From Sinimarinibacterium flocculans (GTDB lineage: Bacteria > Pseudomonadota > Gammaproteobacteria > Nevskiales > Nevskiaceae), in the NCBI RefSeq assembly GCF_003201205.1, contig NZ_QICN01000013.1, positions 1 to 64,000 of the forward strand: 64,000 bases of DNA, written 5' to 3'. Below the pieces are notes generated by a model that had not been told where the DNA came from, did no database searches, and saw nothing but the letters and a program-made list of their open reading frames with translations. A program made the translations under genes and the position numbers. This document shows positions 8,950-18,143 of this stretch, piece by piece; the first letter of the stretch is position 1, and each line of letters begins with the position of its first letter.

Positions 8950-10730
8950 CGCGCACCCCCGAACCAGGCGTCGCGGCGCGCACGGCAATCGGCATCGACC
9001 TCGGCGAGGCTCAGCGTCCAGGTGTCGGCGGGCGGCGCCACCGGGGTCAGAGTCAGCGCCAGCAAGCGGTCGTCGCGGAACAGGTGCAGGCTCACGTCAC
9101 GGCCCGGTTCGAGTCGCGCCAGCACCTCGGGCCAGCGACCGCCGGCGCGCAGGCCGTCGAGCGCGAGCAGCTGATCGTCCGGATGAACGCCGGCGCGCGC
9201 GGCCGGCGCGCCGCTGTGGACATGACGGACCCGCGCCTCGCCCGCGCGCAGCGTCAGCCCGCACCAGGACCGCGCCGGCTTGCCACTGTGGCGGCCACCC
9301 CCATCGCCGATCACCGCCGCCCGGCGTTCGACCTTCACCCCGAAATCCGCCAGCAGTTCGACCAGCGGCAGCGGCTCGGTCGAGCGCAGCGCCAGGTCGA
9401 AGAACGGTCGCAGGTCGACCGTCGACAGCTCGTTGGTCAGCGCCTCAAGTCCGCCTTCGGGCACCGGTACGCCGTCCCTGCCCCAACGTTGCCAGGCGGC
9501 GCGCATCACCGCGTCGAGACTGCTGCCGCCATCGCGGCGCAGCAGCAGGTCCAGGCACAGCGCGACCAGCGCGCCCTTGACGTAGTAGCTCACCGTCGCG
9601 TTCGGCGTGTTCTCGTCGGGCTGGTAGTACTTGGTCCAGGTCTCGAAGCTCGCATCGGCCAGATGCTGCACACGCGTACCCGGCGCACGCTCGATGCGCG
9701 TCGCGTTCTCGGCCAGCAGGTCGAGCCAGGTCGGCGCGTCGATGATGCCGGCGCGCAGCAGCAGCAGGTCGTCGTAGTACGAGGTGATGCCCTCGTAGTG
9801 CCACAGATCGCGGGTGTAGGCCTCGGCGCCGAGATCGGACTCGGCGAAGCGCTGCGCAGTGATGCGCTTGACGTTCCACAGGTGGAAGTACTCGTGGCTG
9901 CATAGCCCGAGAAAGCCACGGTAGTCCTTGCCGCATTCGTCGTCGCCCACCCGCGGCAGGTCCTTGCGCGCACAGATCAGCGCGGTCGAGCTGCGATGTT
10001 CGAGCCCGCCATAGCCGTTGCCGACGACATTGGTCAGGAACAGGTAGCGCTGCAGCGGTGGCTCGCCACCGAACAGCGCCCGCGCCGTCACACAGATCCG
10101 GGTCAGATCGTCGGCCAGCCGTTCGCCGTCGGCCTCACAGCGGCCGGCGAGCACCAGCGCATGCGGAATGCCATCGACATCGAAGCCGATCTCGCGGAAA
10201 TCGCCCATCTCGACCGGGTGATCGATCAGCGCCTCGTAGCCATCGGCGCAATAGCGCCCGAATCCATCGGCACCGGTCTGGGCCGGATCGAGCGTGGTCG
10301 CCACCCGCCAGTTGCGGCAAGCCTCGTCCTCGGGCGGCAGCAGCTCGACCTCGAAGGCGCCGGTCTCGCAGCCCTCGGGGCAGTAGAACAGCGAACTGCC
10401 GTTGAAGAAGCCACGCTCGGTATCGAGATAGGCCTTGCGCACCGAGACATCGAATGCAAACACCCGATAGCGCAGTTCGAGCGTGCCCGACGCCGGGGCG
10501 CAGCGCAGGCTGCGCTTGTCGAGGCGCTCGACCGCGACCGGCTTGCCGTCGCAGGTCGCGACGACATCGACGACGTGCTTGGCAAAATCGCGCACCAGGT
10601 AGCTGCCGCGCAACCATGACGGCAGGCGGAAGACCTGACCGCGGGGGTCAGGCCGGTCGACCCGGCACAGGACTTCGAACAGATGCTCGCGCGGCTGCGC
10701 GATGCTCACGGTGTAGCGGACGGCGCTCAT
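8946..10730 (-). CDS. M61 family glycyl aminopeptidase with PDZ domain
   Basis: A zinc metalloaminopeptidase-like protein of 594 residues. It has an N-terminal beta domain, a thermolysin-like catalytic domain with HEYFHLWNVKR at residues 279-289 (HExxH) and a downstream WHYEGITSYYDD that supplies the third zinc ligand, and a C-terminal PDZ domain (about 490-570). M61 enzymes prefer N-terminal Gly or Ala. No signal peptide is evident, so a cytoplasmic location is likely. It is the first gene of the coupled operon leading to plsY, birA and coaX. Confidence 0.93.
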   Translation of the reverse strand: MSAVRYTVSIAQPREHLFEVLCRVDRPDPRGQVFRLPSWLRGSYLVRDFAKHVVDVVATCDGKPVAVERLDKRSLRCAPASGTLELRYRVFAFDVSVRKAYLDTERGFFNGSSLFYCPEGCETGAFEVELLPPEDEACRNWRVATTLDPAQTGADGFGRYCADGYEALIDHPVEMGDFREIGFDVDGIPHALVLAGRCEADGERLADDLTRICVTARALFGGEPPLQRYLFLTNVVGNGYGGLEHRSSTALICARKDLPRVGDDECGKDYRGFLGLCSHEYFHLWNVKRITAQRFAESDLGAEAYTRDLWHYEGITSYYDDLLLLRAGIIDAPTWLDLLAENATRIERAPGTRVQHLADASFETWTKYYQPDENTPNATVSYYVKGALVALCLDLLLRRDGGSSLDAVMRAAWQRWGRDGVPVPEGGLEALTNELSTVDLRPFFDLALRSTEPLPLVELLADFGVKVERRAAVIGDGGGRHSGKPARSWCGLTLRAGEARVRHVHSGAPAARAGVHPDDQLLALDGLRAGGRWPEVLARLEPGRDVSLHLFRDDRLLALTLTPVAPPADTWTLSLAEVDADCRARRDAWFGGAR

Positions 10731-10780
10731 CGGGCGGCGGGTCGGGACAGGGCGCGTATTATGCCGGCGACCGGCCGCGC

Positions 10781-11485
10781 TCAGAGACGCCCGAAGACCC
10801 GGCGCATGAGTTCCGTGCCGCGTGCGCGCGGATCGCGGCGGATGCGCGCCTCTTCGGCCGCCATCAGATAGAAGACGCCGTCGACGGTCTTCTGCGTGAT
10901 GTACGCGTCGAGGTCCAGCTCGCGGATGCCGGAACCGCGCAGCAGCACGCCGTAGTCGCCGATCAGATCCCTGTAGCGCTGCGTCACGCCGATGCGCGCG
11001 CCGGTGGCCTCGACATAGGGCCGCAGATACGCCACCAGCGCTTCGCCGTGGCTGGCCCGGAAGTGCTGCGTCACGGCATCGTCGCTCCCGTCGAGCAATG
11101 CGCGCACGTCGTCCAGCGTCATCTCGCGCACCGCGGCCGCGAGTGCTTCCGCCGCATACGGCACGGCCTGCTCGGCGACGGCGTTCAGCGAGTGGTGGAA
11201 TTCGTCGACCTTGCCGCCGGCGCCGAGCTTGCGCAGGGTCTCGGCAGGCCGCGCCAGCGCTGCCGGCATCGGCACCCGCACCGCGGCGTTGCTCCAGTAG
11301 CCGTTGACGCGCCCGAGTTGCCCGACCGCCTGCGCGGCGCCCTGCAGCAGTGCCTCGCGCACGGCATCGGCGGGTGCCGTTTCCGGCAGCGGCGCCAGCG
11401 CAACCAGCGGGTCCTCGGCGGAAGGAGAGACCGCGCAGCCCGCAGCCGCCAGGCCGACCACCACCGTCAACGCGATTCGGATCAT
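10781..11485 (-). CDS. DUF4197 lipoprotein
   Basis: A 234-residue exported protein starting at the ATG at 11485. A short signal (MIRIALTVVVGLAAAGC) ends in a lipobox with Cys, so it is probably a lipoprotein. The body has the DUF4197 pattern: ALLQGAAQAVGQL, VRVPMPAAL, and a C-terminal YITQKTVDGVFYLMAAEE followed by RIRRDP. The function of the family is unknown. It lies between two unrelated genes on the same strand with 50 bases to the M61 gene and 43 to the metallohydrolase gene. Confidence 0.85.
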   Translation of the reverse strand: MIRIALTVVVGLAAAGCAVSPSAEDPLVALAPLPETAPADAVREALLQGAAQAVGQLGRVNGYWSNAAVRVPMPAALARPAETLRKLGAGGKVDEFHHSLNAVAEQAVPYAAEALAAAVREMTLDDVRALLDGSDDAVTQHFRASHGEALVAYLRPYVEATGARIGVTQRYRDLIGDYGVLLRGSGIRELDLDAYITQKTVDGVFYLMAAEEARIRRDPRARGTELMRRVFGRL

Positions 11486-11528
11486 CGGGCCCACTCCAGA
11501 ACGGACCGGCGCCGCCCGATGCCTGGCT

Positions 11529-13154
11529 TCAGGGGGGCGCCAGGAAGATCGGGTTGCCGAGCGTCGTCCGCGAGGCGGTGTCGCCGGTCTCGATACGCCA
11601 CATGGTACCGAGAGCGCCCTCGCTGCGCAGGTGGCGCCCGATCTCGCGCACCTCGCTGAACGGATCGGCATCGATCGCCGTGCTCGCCACCAGGGTGCCG
11701 TTGCGATACCAGTACAGGCGCTGGCCCTCGCCGGCGCGGACCGTGACCTCGGCGCGCGCGGTCTGCGTCTCGCCGATGCGCAGCGTGTCGCCGAAGATGG
11801 CCGTCTGGCCATCGTCCACCGTCGCGCGAAACTCCAGGGTCGGGCTGCCGGCCACTCCGCGTGTGCGCACATAGGCGTGACCCGCGCGGATCGCCGCCTG
11901 CAGCGCCGGTCGCGACAGGGCATCGGCGAAGACTGCGGTGACCGAGGAGCCGTAGCCGCGACGCGCCCGTTCGGCATCGTCGGGTTCGGTCCCCTTGGAA
12001 TCGGAACCGGACACCCCGGTGATGCGATAGCCCTGTGCCAGCCGCTCGTCCCACAGCCGGATCGCGGTGCGCATGAACGGGTTCTCGATCTGCAGGCCGG
12101 GGACCGGAATCCCCAGATCGGCGGCGGTGGCCATGACCGGCCCGTTCAGGATCTCGATCGTGTCGACCTGACTACAGTCGATGTCGTCGCCGAGCGTGAA
12201 TTCGCAACCGCGGCAGAAGTTCTCGAACAGCAGCCCGGGAAAGCTGGTGGGGTGATTGACCTGGAACAGGGCGCCATCGGCCACCGCCGCGCGCTGCACC
12301 TCGCCCAGGCGCACATCTTCGAAACCGTGGCGGTACTCGATCGTCGACGGCGTTTCGCCGTGGGTGCTGGCGTGGCCGAAGTAGGTGATGATCTCGCGTC
12401 CCGGCCAGATCAGCAGGTCCGGGTTCGCCCGTTGCACCGCACCGAGCGTGCGCCAGTGCTCGCCGGTGACGTACTCGGTGACCATCAGGAAATCGAGCTG
12501 CGCCGCACGCGCCTGCGCCACGAAACCGGTCCAGTCCGGCGCATTGGCGTTGGAGTGGTAGGCGTGCATGTGAAAATCGCCGTGGTACCACGCCGGGCCC
12601 GCCCGGGCGACGTGCGTCGGGTCGACCGGATCGTCAGCAGGGGCGGCGCCCGCGGCGGCCTTGCAGTCGATCTCCAGCGTCCACGCCGCGCCCTGCGGGG
12701 AGACCGCGGCGATGCCCAGCTCGGCATGCCACACGCCGGCCTCGATCGCGCCCGGCACATAGCCCCGTTCGGCACGCGCAGCCTCGACGAAGACCGGGGC
12801 CTGGCCGAGATCGATTCGGCCTTGGCGCGAGCCGGACCAGCCGCGAAAGCCGGCCGGGCTGCGATAGCCGTCCGCGTCCCACAGACCGAGGTCCAGCATC
12901 GTCGCCGTCAGCGGTGTGCCCGGCAGCGCGCCGGACTCGCTCCAGCCGTAGGCCAGTTCGACGCGACCGGTGCCGGGCGCAACGGCGAAGGGCTGCAGCC
13001 GGTAGGTCTTCGCGTCGGCCGTCGTCACGCGCCCGTCGAAGCGAAGCGGCGCCGCCTCCGGCGCGCACAGGGGCAGGTCGGCGGGCAGCGCAGGGGGCGT
13101 CGAGCCGCCGCAGGCGGTCAGACCAAGAGCGATCAGCAGGATCGGCAGGCGCAT
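11529..13154 (-). CDS. CehA/McbA-type PHP metallohydrolase lipoprotein
   Basis: A 541-residue lipoprotein with the signal MRLPILLIALGLTACGGS. After an N-terminal beta-rich region (residues about 30-215) comes a PHP-type metal-dependent hydrolase domain: HGDFHMHAYHS supplies His ligands, VTEY follows, then HGETPS, QVNHPTSFPG and SGSDSKG. The CehA/McbA and DUF3604 families contain carbamate or phosphoester hydrolases, but substrates are known for few. A C-terminal segment (RLYWYRNGTLVAS) resembles the wall-proximal beta domain of DUF3604 proteins. A second protein of the same broad family lies at 27015-29009. It is divergent from the esterase gene at 13225. Confidence 0.85.
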   Translation of the reverse strand: MRLPILLIALGLTACGGSTPPALPADLPLCAPEAAPLRFDGRVTTADAKTYRLQPFAVAPGTGRVELAYGWSESGALPGTPLTATMLDLGLWDADGYRSPAGFRGWSGSRQGRIDLGQAPVFVEAARAERGYVPGAIEAGVWHAELGIAAVSPQGAAWTLEIDCKAAAGAAPADDPVDPTHVARAGPAWYHGDFHMHAYHSNANAPDWTGFVAQARAAQLDFLMVTEYVTGEHWRTLGAVQRANPDLLIWPGREIITYFGHASTHGETPSTIEYRHGFEDVRLGEVQRAAVADGALFQVNHPTSFPGLLFENFCRGCEFTLGDDIDCSQVDTIEILNGPVMATAADLGIPVPGLQIENPFMRTAIRLWDERLAQGYRITGVSGSDSKGTEPDDAERARRGYGSSVTAVFADALSRPALQAAIRAGHAYVRTRGVAGSPTLEFRATVDDGQTAIFGDTLRIGETQTARAEVTVRAGEGQRLYWYRNGTLVASTAIDADPFSEVREIGRHLRSEGALGTMWRIETGDTASRTTLGNPIFLAPP

Positions 13155-13174
13155 GTAGCCAGTGTAGGTCAGCA

Positions 13175-13200
13175 GCCCGACCGCCTGATGACGGTCGGGC
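13175..13200. promoter_or_regulatory. Perfect 9-bp palindrome between divergent genes
   Basis: GCCCGACCG (13175-13183) and CGGTCGGGC (13192-13200) form a perfect inverted repeat with an 8-base loop. It sits in the 70-base gap between the divergent metallohydrolase and esterase genes. There is no T-tract, and a terminator would make little sense here, so an operator is possible but unproven. Confidence 0.35.
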
Positions 13201-13224
13201 CCGCGGGTTGGGTATGCTTGGCCG

Positions 13225-14148
13225 ATGACCGAAACCGCTCCGCGCCTGTCGCTGCGCTCGCACCTGTTCCGCCTGGCCGTGCGCAAACTCATCGCCCCGG
13301 CGCTCGACACCGCGCGGCCGATCGCCGCGCGGCGCGCGCGGCTCGAACAGTCGGCGCGCTGGTCGCGGCTGCCGCTGCCGCCATGCACGCGGGTGGAGCC
13401 GGCGACCTTCCGAGGCGTACCCGGCGACTGGGTGCGCAACACCCGCCGCCCGTCGCCGCGCACGCTGCTCTATCTGCATGGCGGCGGCTACCAGGTCGGC
13501 TCGCCGCAGATCTACCGCGAGTTCGCGGCCCAGCTCGCGCGCCGCTGGCAGGCGCAGGTGGCGTTGATCGACTATCGCCTTGCGCCCGAACACCCGTTCC
13601 CGGCGGCCACCGACGATGTCTTCGCTGCGTACCGCTCGCTGCTCGAACAGGGCGTCGATCCGCGGACATTGATCGTCGCCGGCGATTCCGCCGGCGGCGG
13701 CCTGACGCTGGCGTGCGCGCTGCAGGCGCGCGACGCGGACCTGCCGCCGCCGGCCGCGCTGGTCGTGTTCTCGCCGTGGGTCGACCTGACCGTCAGCGGC
13801 CAGTCGGCCCTCACGCGCGAGCACGACGACATGCTCGTCAGCGAGCACCTTCGCGTGGCCGCCGCCGACTATCTGGGCGGCGCGGCGCCGCAGACGCCGC
13901 TGGCCTCGCCGCTCCATGCAGACCTGCACGGCCTGCCGCCGACACTGATCCAGGCGACCGACAACGAGGTGCTGTGCGACGACGCGCGCCGCCTCGCGGA
14001 CGCCTTGCAGGCCGCCGGTGTCGAGGCGCAACTGCGCCTGTGGCCGGGCCTGTTCCACGTCTGGCAGCTGTTCGCGGGCAAGCTGCCGGAAGCCGATGCC
14101 GCCGTCGTCGAGGCCGCCGCCTTTCTCGACGCACGCATGACCGTCTGA
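13225..14148 (+). CDS. Alpha/beta hydrolase, hormone-sensitive-lipase family
   Basis: A 307-residue carboxylesterase-like enzyme. The oxyanion-hole motif YLHGGGYQVGS is near residue 86, IDYRLAPEHPFPAA follows, and the nucleophile elbow is GDSAGGG near residue 155. The acid (D in QATDNEVLCDD) and His (LFHVWQLF) of the triad are near the C-terminus. No signal peptide is visible, so it is cytoplasmic. This family hydrolyses short-chain acyl esters; the physiological substrate cannot be told. It begins a rightward run of genes. Confidence 0.92.
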   Translation: MTETAPRLSLRSHLFRLAVRKLIAPALDTARPIAARRARLEQSARWSRLPLPPCTRVEPATFRGVPGDWVRNTRRPSPRTLLYLHGGGYQVGSPQIYREFAAQLARRWQAQVALIDYRLAPEHPFPAATDDVFAAYRSLLEQGVDPRTLIVAGDSAGGGLTLACALQARDADLPPPAALVVFSPWVDLTVSGQSALTREHDDMLVSEHLRVAAADYLGGAAPQTPLASPLHADLHGLPPTLIQATDNEVLCDDARRLADALQAAGVEAQLRLWPGLFHVWQLFAGKLPEADAAVVEAAAFLDARMTV

Positions 14149-14167
14149 CCCGCGATCGGAGCGCGCC

Positions 14168-15052
14168 ATGCACGTCCTGCGTACCTGCCGGATCCTTGCA
14201 CTCGCCGCAGGCGCCGCTGCAGCCGCCATCGCATGGCCGGCGACAGGCGCGACGGAAATCGCGGCCGATACCCGCTACGAGGGCCCGCAGACGCTCAGTG
14301 TCGCGGCACTGGGCGTGGAGATGACGATTCCCGCCGGGTGGATCGCGCAACTGCCGTCCGGCTCCGAGGTCATGGTGGTCGGATCGACGCGACACCAGGG
14401 CTTCGTGGTCATCGGTGCCGACGAGCTCGACGACGCCGGGGTTCGCGAAACCCTGCACGGACCGCTGCCGCTCGGCGGCGGCGTCACCCTGCTCCCGGTC
14501 GGCGAGCCGGAACGCCGCGACGGCACCTATGCCGCCCGGTTCACCGTTCAGGGGGGACAAGCCGGCATGCAGGCCAGCGGTCGCGCCATCGTCGGCCGTC
14601 ACGGCTACAGCGCCTACCTGCTCGCGGTCTATCCCGAGGCGGAGGCCGGCGACCTCGGGTCATTGCTGGACAGCCTGACGGCCTCCGTGCGCCTGCAGGC
14701 CCCTGCGGCGGGCGCGGCGACGCGCACCGAAGGGACGGGCACGCTCAGCCCGGCGGTGGCCGGGCAGAAGATCACCCGCTTCTACTCCGGTTCGGGGTAT
14801 TCCGAGTCGGAGACGATCCACCTGTGCAGCAACGGCACCTACTACCGGGGCTTCGAGGCCGGCGGCTTCACACCCGGCGTCGCCAGCGGCGCGGTCGCGA
14901 GCCGCAACGCCGGCACCTGGAGCACCCCGCCGGGACAGCTCGTGCTGCGTGCACCGAATGGCTCGACCTCGACCTACTCGATGCGCGTCGAGGGCAGCAA
15001 GCTGCTGCTCGACGGCACGCGCTGGTTCCGCGAGCCCACCGCCTGTGAGTAG
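14168..15052 (+). CDS. Exported protein of unknown function
   Basis: A 294-residue protein I do not recognise. A signal peptide (residues 1-27, ending ATGATE) is clear. The middle holds a domain with TIPAGWIAQLPSG and a repeated beta pattern. After a linker at about 180, a second domain has HLCSNGTYYRGFEAGG and GTWSTPPGQLVLRAP and ends with LLLDGTRWFRE. The last part looks like a small beta-barrel or lipocalin-like fold, but this is only a visual impression. GGAG lies seven bases before the ATG. Expected location is the periplasm. Confidence 0.75.
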   Translation: MHVLRTCRILALAAGAAAAAIAWPATGATEIAADTRYEGPQTLSVAALGVEMTIPAGWIAQLPSGSEVMVVGSTRHQGFVVIGADELDDAGVRETLHGPLPLGGGVTLLPVGEPERRDGTYAARFTVQGGQAGMQASGRAIVGRHGYSAYLLAVYPEAEAGDLGSLLDSLTASVRLQAPAAGAATRTEGTGTLSPAVAGQKITRFYSGSGYSESETIHLCSNGTYYRGFEAGGFTPGVASGAVASRNAGTWSTPPGQLVLRAPNGSTSTYSMRVEGSKLLLDGTRWFREPTACE

Positions 15053-15138
15053 TCCGGGTCCGTCGCGTATGCTTTTGCGATGGACAGACCTGCTTCGCCG
15101 CTCCCGGCGCCGTGCGGTGCCGCCCGGAGGCGCGCCGC

Positions 15139-16020
15139 ATGAGCTATTCCCGCTGGCGCGACTCCGGCCTGCGCTTCGCATTCAACGGTCACGACATCTT
15201 CTATCAGCGTCATGGCGCCGGTAACACCGCGCTGCTGCTGATTCACGGATTTCCGACGGCGTCCTGGGATTACGAGGCCGTCTGGCCCGGCCTGTGCGCA
15301 CAGTTCGAGCACGTGCTGGCACCGGACCTGCTCGGCTTCGGCTTCTCGGCGAAGCCGCCGCGGCATCGCTACACGCTGGTCGAGCAGGCCGATCTGTGCG
15401 AGCAACTGCTCGCGCGCTGCAGCGTCAGCCGCGTCCACCTGATCGCCCACGACTACGGCGTGAGCGTGGCGCAGGAGCTGCTGGCGCGGCAGCTCGATCA
15501 GCCGGAACGCGAAACCACCGTGCTGTCGGTGGTGCTGCTCAACGGCGGGCTGTTCCCGGAGACGCACCGTCCGACCGGCACGCAGAAGCTGCTGAAGAGT
15601 CCGCTGGGTCCGCTGATGGTGCCGCTGATGGGCGAGCGCCGCTTCGGCCGCGCGTTCTCGAAGGTCTTCGGCGCGCAGACACGACCCTCGCCGATCGAGC
15701 TGCACGATTTCTGGCAGCTCATCCGCTGCAACGACGGCCGCCGCGCCATGCCGCGGCTGCTGCGCTACATCGACGAGCGACGTGCGCAGCGCGCGCGCTG
15801 GGTTGGCGCACTGACCCGCACGCCGGTGCCGCTGCGCCTGATCAACGGCCCGGACGATCCGGTTTCGGGCGCCCACATGGCGCGCCGCTACGCCGAGCTG
15901 GTGCCCGATGCGGACATCGTCTCGCTCGAGGGCATCGGCCACTACCCGCAGGTCGAGGCGCCCGATCGCGTGCTGCGCGCGATCCTCGACTTTCACCGCC
16001 GGCGCGTGGGCGGCGGCTGA
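15139..16020 (+). CDS. Alpha/beta hydrolase, MEST-like (Asp nucleophile)
   Basis: A 293-residue soluble hydrolase. GGAGG at 15126-15130 places the start at the ATG at 15139 (MSYSRW) rather than 27 bases earlier. It has LLIHGFPTASWDYE, DLLGFGFSAKP, the nucleophile elbow AHDYGVSVAQELL, LLNGGLFPETHRP, RCNDGRR, RARWVGAL and GIGHYPQVE. From memory, this string of motifs follows vertebrate MEST/PEG1 almost block by block. The nucleophile position holds Asp as in epoxide hydrolases and haloalkane dehalogenases. No substrate is established for the MEST group. Confidence 0.88.
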   Translation: MSYSRWRDSGLRFAFNGHDIFYQRHGAGNTALLLIHGFPTASWDYEAVWPGLCAQFEHVLAPDLLGFGFSAKPPRHRYTLVEQADLCEQLLARCSVSRVHLIAHDYGVSVAQELLARQLDQPERETTVLSVVLLNGGLFPETHRPTGTQKLLKSPLGPLMVPLMGERRFGRAFSKVFGAQTRPSPIELHDFWQLIRCNDGRRAMPRLLRYIDERRAQRARWVGALTRTPVPLRLINGPDDPVSGAHMARRYAELVPDADIVSLEGIGHYPQVEAPDRVLRAILDFHRRRVGGG

Positions 16021-16098
16021 AACCGCTCGCGCTGGAATCCGTCTGCCTGCGCCGATAAGCTCGACGCCGGGGTAGTGGCACCTCTGGGGACGCGGCGG

Positions 16099-17427
16099 AT
16101 GAACGAAGACACGACCAGAACCGATGCCGGCGGTCGCGCTCGTCTGCCCGACGCGCCGCCCGAACGCATCGGCAAGTACACCTTGCGTGGCGAGATCGGC
16201 CGCGGCGCCTGCGGCGTGGTCTACAAGGGCTTCGATCCCTTCGTGCGCCGCGAGGTGGCGATCAAGGTCGCACTGCAGGACGCCGCCGCCCGCGGCGACG
16301 CCGAGCACGAGCGTGCGTTCTTTGCCGAAGCGCACGCCGCCGGCATGCTGCAGCATCCGCACATCGTTTCGCTCTACGACGCCGGCGTCGAGGACGAGCT
16401 CAGCTACATCGTCATGGAGTTCATCGACGGCCAGACCCTGTTGCCGATGTGTCGCCCGAACACCGCGCGCATGCCGCTGGAACAGGTGGTCGAGATCGGC
16501 ATCAAGTGCGCCCGCGCCCTGCATTTCGCGCACGGCAAGAACGTCCTGCACCGGGACATCAAGCCGAGCAACATCATGCTGACCCGCGACGGCACGCCCA
16601 AGGTCATGGATTTCTCGATCGCGGAGATCGGCGGCGGCGACGCGTCGGGCAAGCGCAACCTCGTCGGCTCACCGCTGTACATGTCGCCGGAGCAGGTGGC
16701 GCGCGCACCGCTCGGGCCGGGGACCGACCTGTACTCGCTGGGCGCGGTGCTGTTCCAGTTGCTCACCGGCATGCCGCCGTTCTCGCATGCCGAGATTCCC
16801 GAGCTGTTCCGGGCGATCCGCGGCCAGCCGGCACCCGACGTGCGCACGCTGCGGCCCGACGTCCCGGAGGCCCTGTCGAAGATCGTCACCCGGCTGCTGC
16901 TGAAAGACCCGGAGCAGCGCCCCTCCAGCGGCGACGAACTTGCCGCCGCACTGGGACGCGTCGTCGACCGCCTGCGCAGCGACGGCCAGCGCAGCAACCG
17001 GCGCGATTCGCGCGACTCGATCCGGCGACTGCACTTCTTCAGCGCCTTCTCCGACGACGAAGTCGACGAGATCCTCAACGCCAGCACGATGGCGACCTAC
17101 TCACCCGGCGACATGCTGATCCGCGAAGGCGAGATCGACAACGCCTTCTTCATCATCGCCGTCGGCGCCGCCGATGTGCTCAAGGGCGGCAAGCTGATCA
17201 ACCGGCTCGAGCGGGGCGACTGCGTCGGCGAGATCGGCTTCCTGTCGGCGACGCGGCGGACCGCGACCGTCACGGCGACCACCAGCCTGCTGGCGCTGAA
17301 GATCAACGCCGGGCTGATGGAGCAGGTCTCGCGCGACTGCCAGCTGCGCTTCTACAAGGTGTTCACGGAGACGCTGATCTACCGGCTGTCGCTGACCAGC
17401 GCCAAGCTCTCGGCGCTCAGCGGCTGA
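16099..17427 (+). CDS. Ser/Thr protein kinase fused to cyclic-nucleotide-binding domain
   Basis: A 442-residue cytoplasmic protein. Residues 25-290 are a Hanks-type kinase: GRGACGVVYKG loop, VAIK with Lys56, HRDIKPSN with Asp153, and GSPLYMSPEQV. The DFG motif reads DFS (171-173), which keeps the Mg-binding Asp. Residues 305-440 are a Crp-like cyclic-nucleotide-binding domain with a phosphate cassette GEIGFLSATRRTATV containing the conserved Glu and Arg. There is no membrane segment or PASTA region. It resembles an inverted protein kinase G in layout, suggesting control by cAMP or cGMP. The next gene, a membrane protein, begins 5 bases after its stop and may be a partner. Confidence 0.93.
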   Translation: MNEDTTRTDAGGRARLPDAPPERIGKYTLRGEIGRGACGVVYKGFDPFVRREVAIKVALQDAAARGDAEHERAFFAEAHAAGMLQHPHIVSLYDAGVEDELSYIVMEFIDGQTLLPMCRPNTARMPLEQVVEIGIKCARALHFAHGKNVLHRDIKPSNIMLTRDGTPKVMDFSIAEIGGGDASGKRNLVGSPLYMSPEQVARAPLGPGTDLYSLGAVLFQLLTGMPPFSHAEIPELFRAIRGQPAPDVRTLRPDVPEALSKIVTRLLLKDPEQRPSSGDELAAALGRVVDRLRSDGQRSNRRDSRDSIRRLHFFSAFSDDEVDEILNASTMATYSPGDMLIREGEIDNAFFIIAVGAADVLKGGKLINRLERGDCVGEIGFLSATRRTATVTATTSLLALKINAGLMEQVSRDCQLRFYKVFTETLIYRLSLTSAKLSALSG

Positions 17428-17431
17428 CGGC

Positions 17432-18094
17432 ATGCACCGGCACCTGCGCGAAGCCCTGCTGTTCCACACCGCGTTCTTCGTCGCGGCCGCCGCGGCCATC
17501 GCGCTGACGCCGATGCGCGCCTTCGGCAGCGTGCTGCTGATGGCCGCCGTCGCCTACCAGATCGCGCTGCCCGCCTGGAGCCTGATGCGCGGCCACGGCG
17601 ACTGGCTGGCGCTGTGGGCGTTCCTGCTGCCGTTGTCGCTGTGCCAGCCGCTGGCGGACTGGGTCCTGGTCGACGTCGCGCAGACACTGACGTTTCCCGA
17701 CCACGGCATCTACCGCATCGGCGGCGCGGTGCCGCTGTACTTCTGCGGGCTGTGGACGATGGCGCTGTTCCCGGTGCTGCTGGCGGCCCAGCACAGCCGC
17801 CGGCCCTGGCTCGCGGTGACGGGCGCGGGCTTGCTGGTGTTCGCCGCCTGCGAGTGGATCGCCCGCCCGCTCGGCCTGTGGCATGCACGCAACGTCGCGA
17901 CCGTGGCCGGCGTCGCCGTCTACGTGCTGACGGCCGAAGTGCTGCTGTGCTGGGCGGCCCTGGCCGCGTATCGCGGCACGCGCGGATCGGCGCTGCCGGT
18001 GCGCGTGGGCGCGGCAGCCGGCGTGAGTCTGCTGTACACCGGCGCCCTGCTGTGGGCGCTGCTCGTCGTCGATCCACTGTTCAGCCGGGGCTAA
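17432..18094 (+). CDS. Multipass membrane protein of unknown function
   Basis: A 220-residue hydrophobic protein with about six to seven predicted membrane helices (for example residues 8-28, 30-50, 60-80, 95-118, 125-142, 155-178, 193-212). Features include LSLCQPLADWVLVD and FPDHGIYRIGGAVPLYF between helices. I do not recognise a characterised family. It starts 5 bases after the kinase stop, so the two are almost certainly cotranscribed. It could be a target or sensor for the kinase; that is inference. Confidence 0.82.
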   Translation: MHRHLREALLFHTAFFVAAAAAIALTPMRAFGSVLLMAAVAYQIALPAWSLMRGHGDWLALWAFLLPLSLCQPLADWVLVDVAQTLTFPDHGIYRIGGAVPLYFCGLWTMALFPVLLAAQHSRRPWLAVTGAGLLVFAACEWIARPLGLWHARNVATVAGVAVYVLTAEVLLCWAALAAYRGTRGSALPVRVGAAAGVSLLYTGALLWALLVVDPLFSRG

Positions 18095-18143
18095 GCGCTC
18101 CATCCTAGGCTGACGCCCATATCCTGACCCCCGGGGGCACCCA

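Noticed and set aside
11304-14324. Very long plus-strand open frame of about 1000 codons
   Set aside because: It crosses two well-supported genes on opposite strands and their divergent gap, and its product is low-complexity Arg/Gly/Ala sequence.
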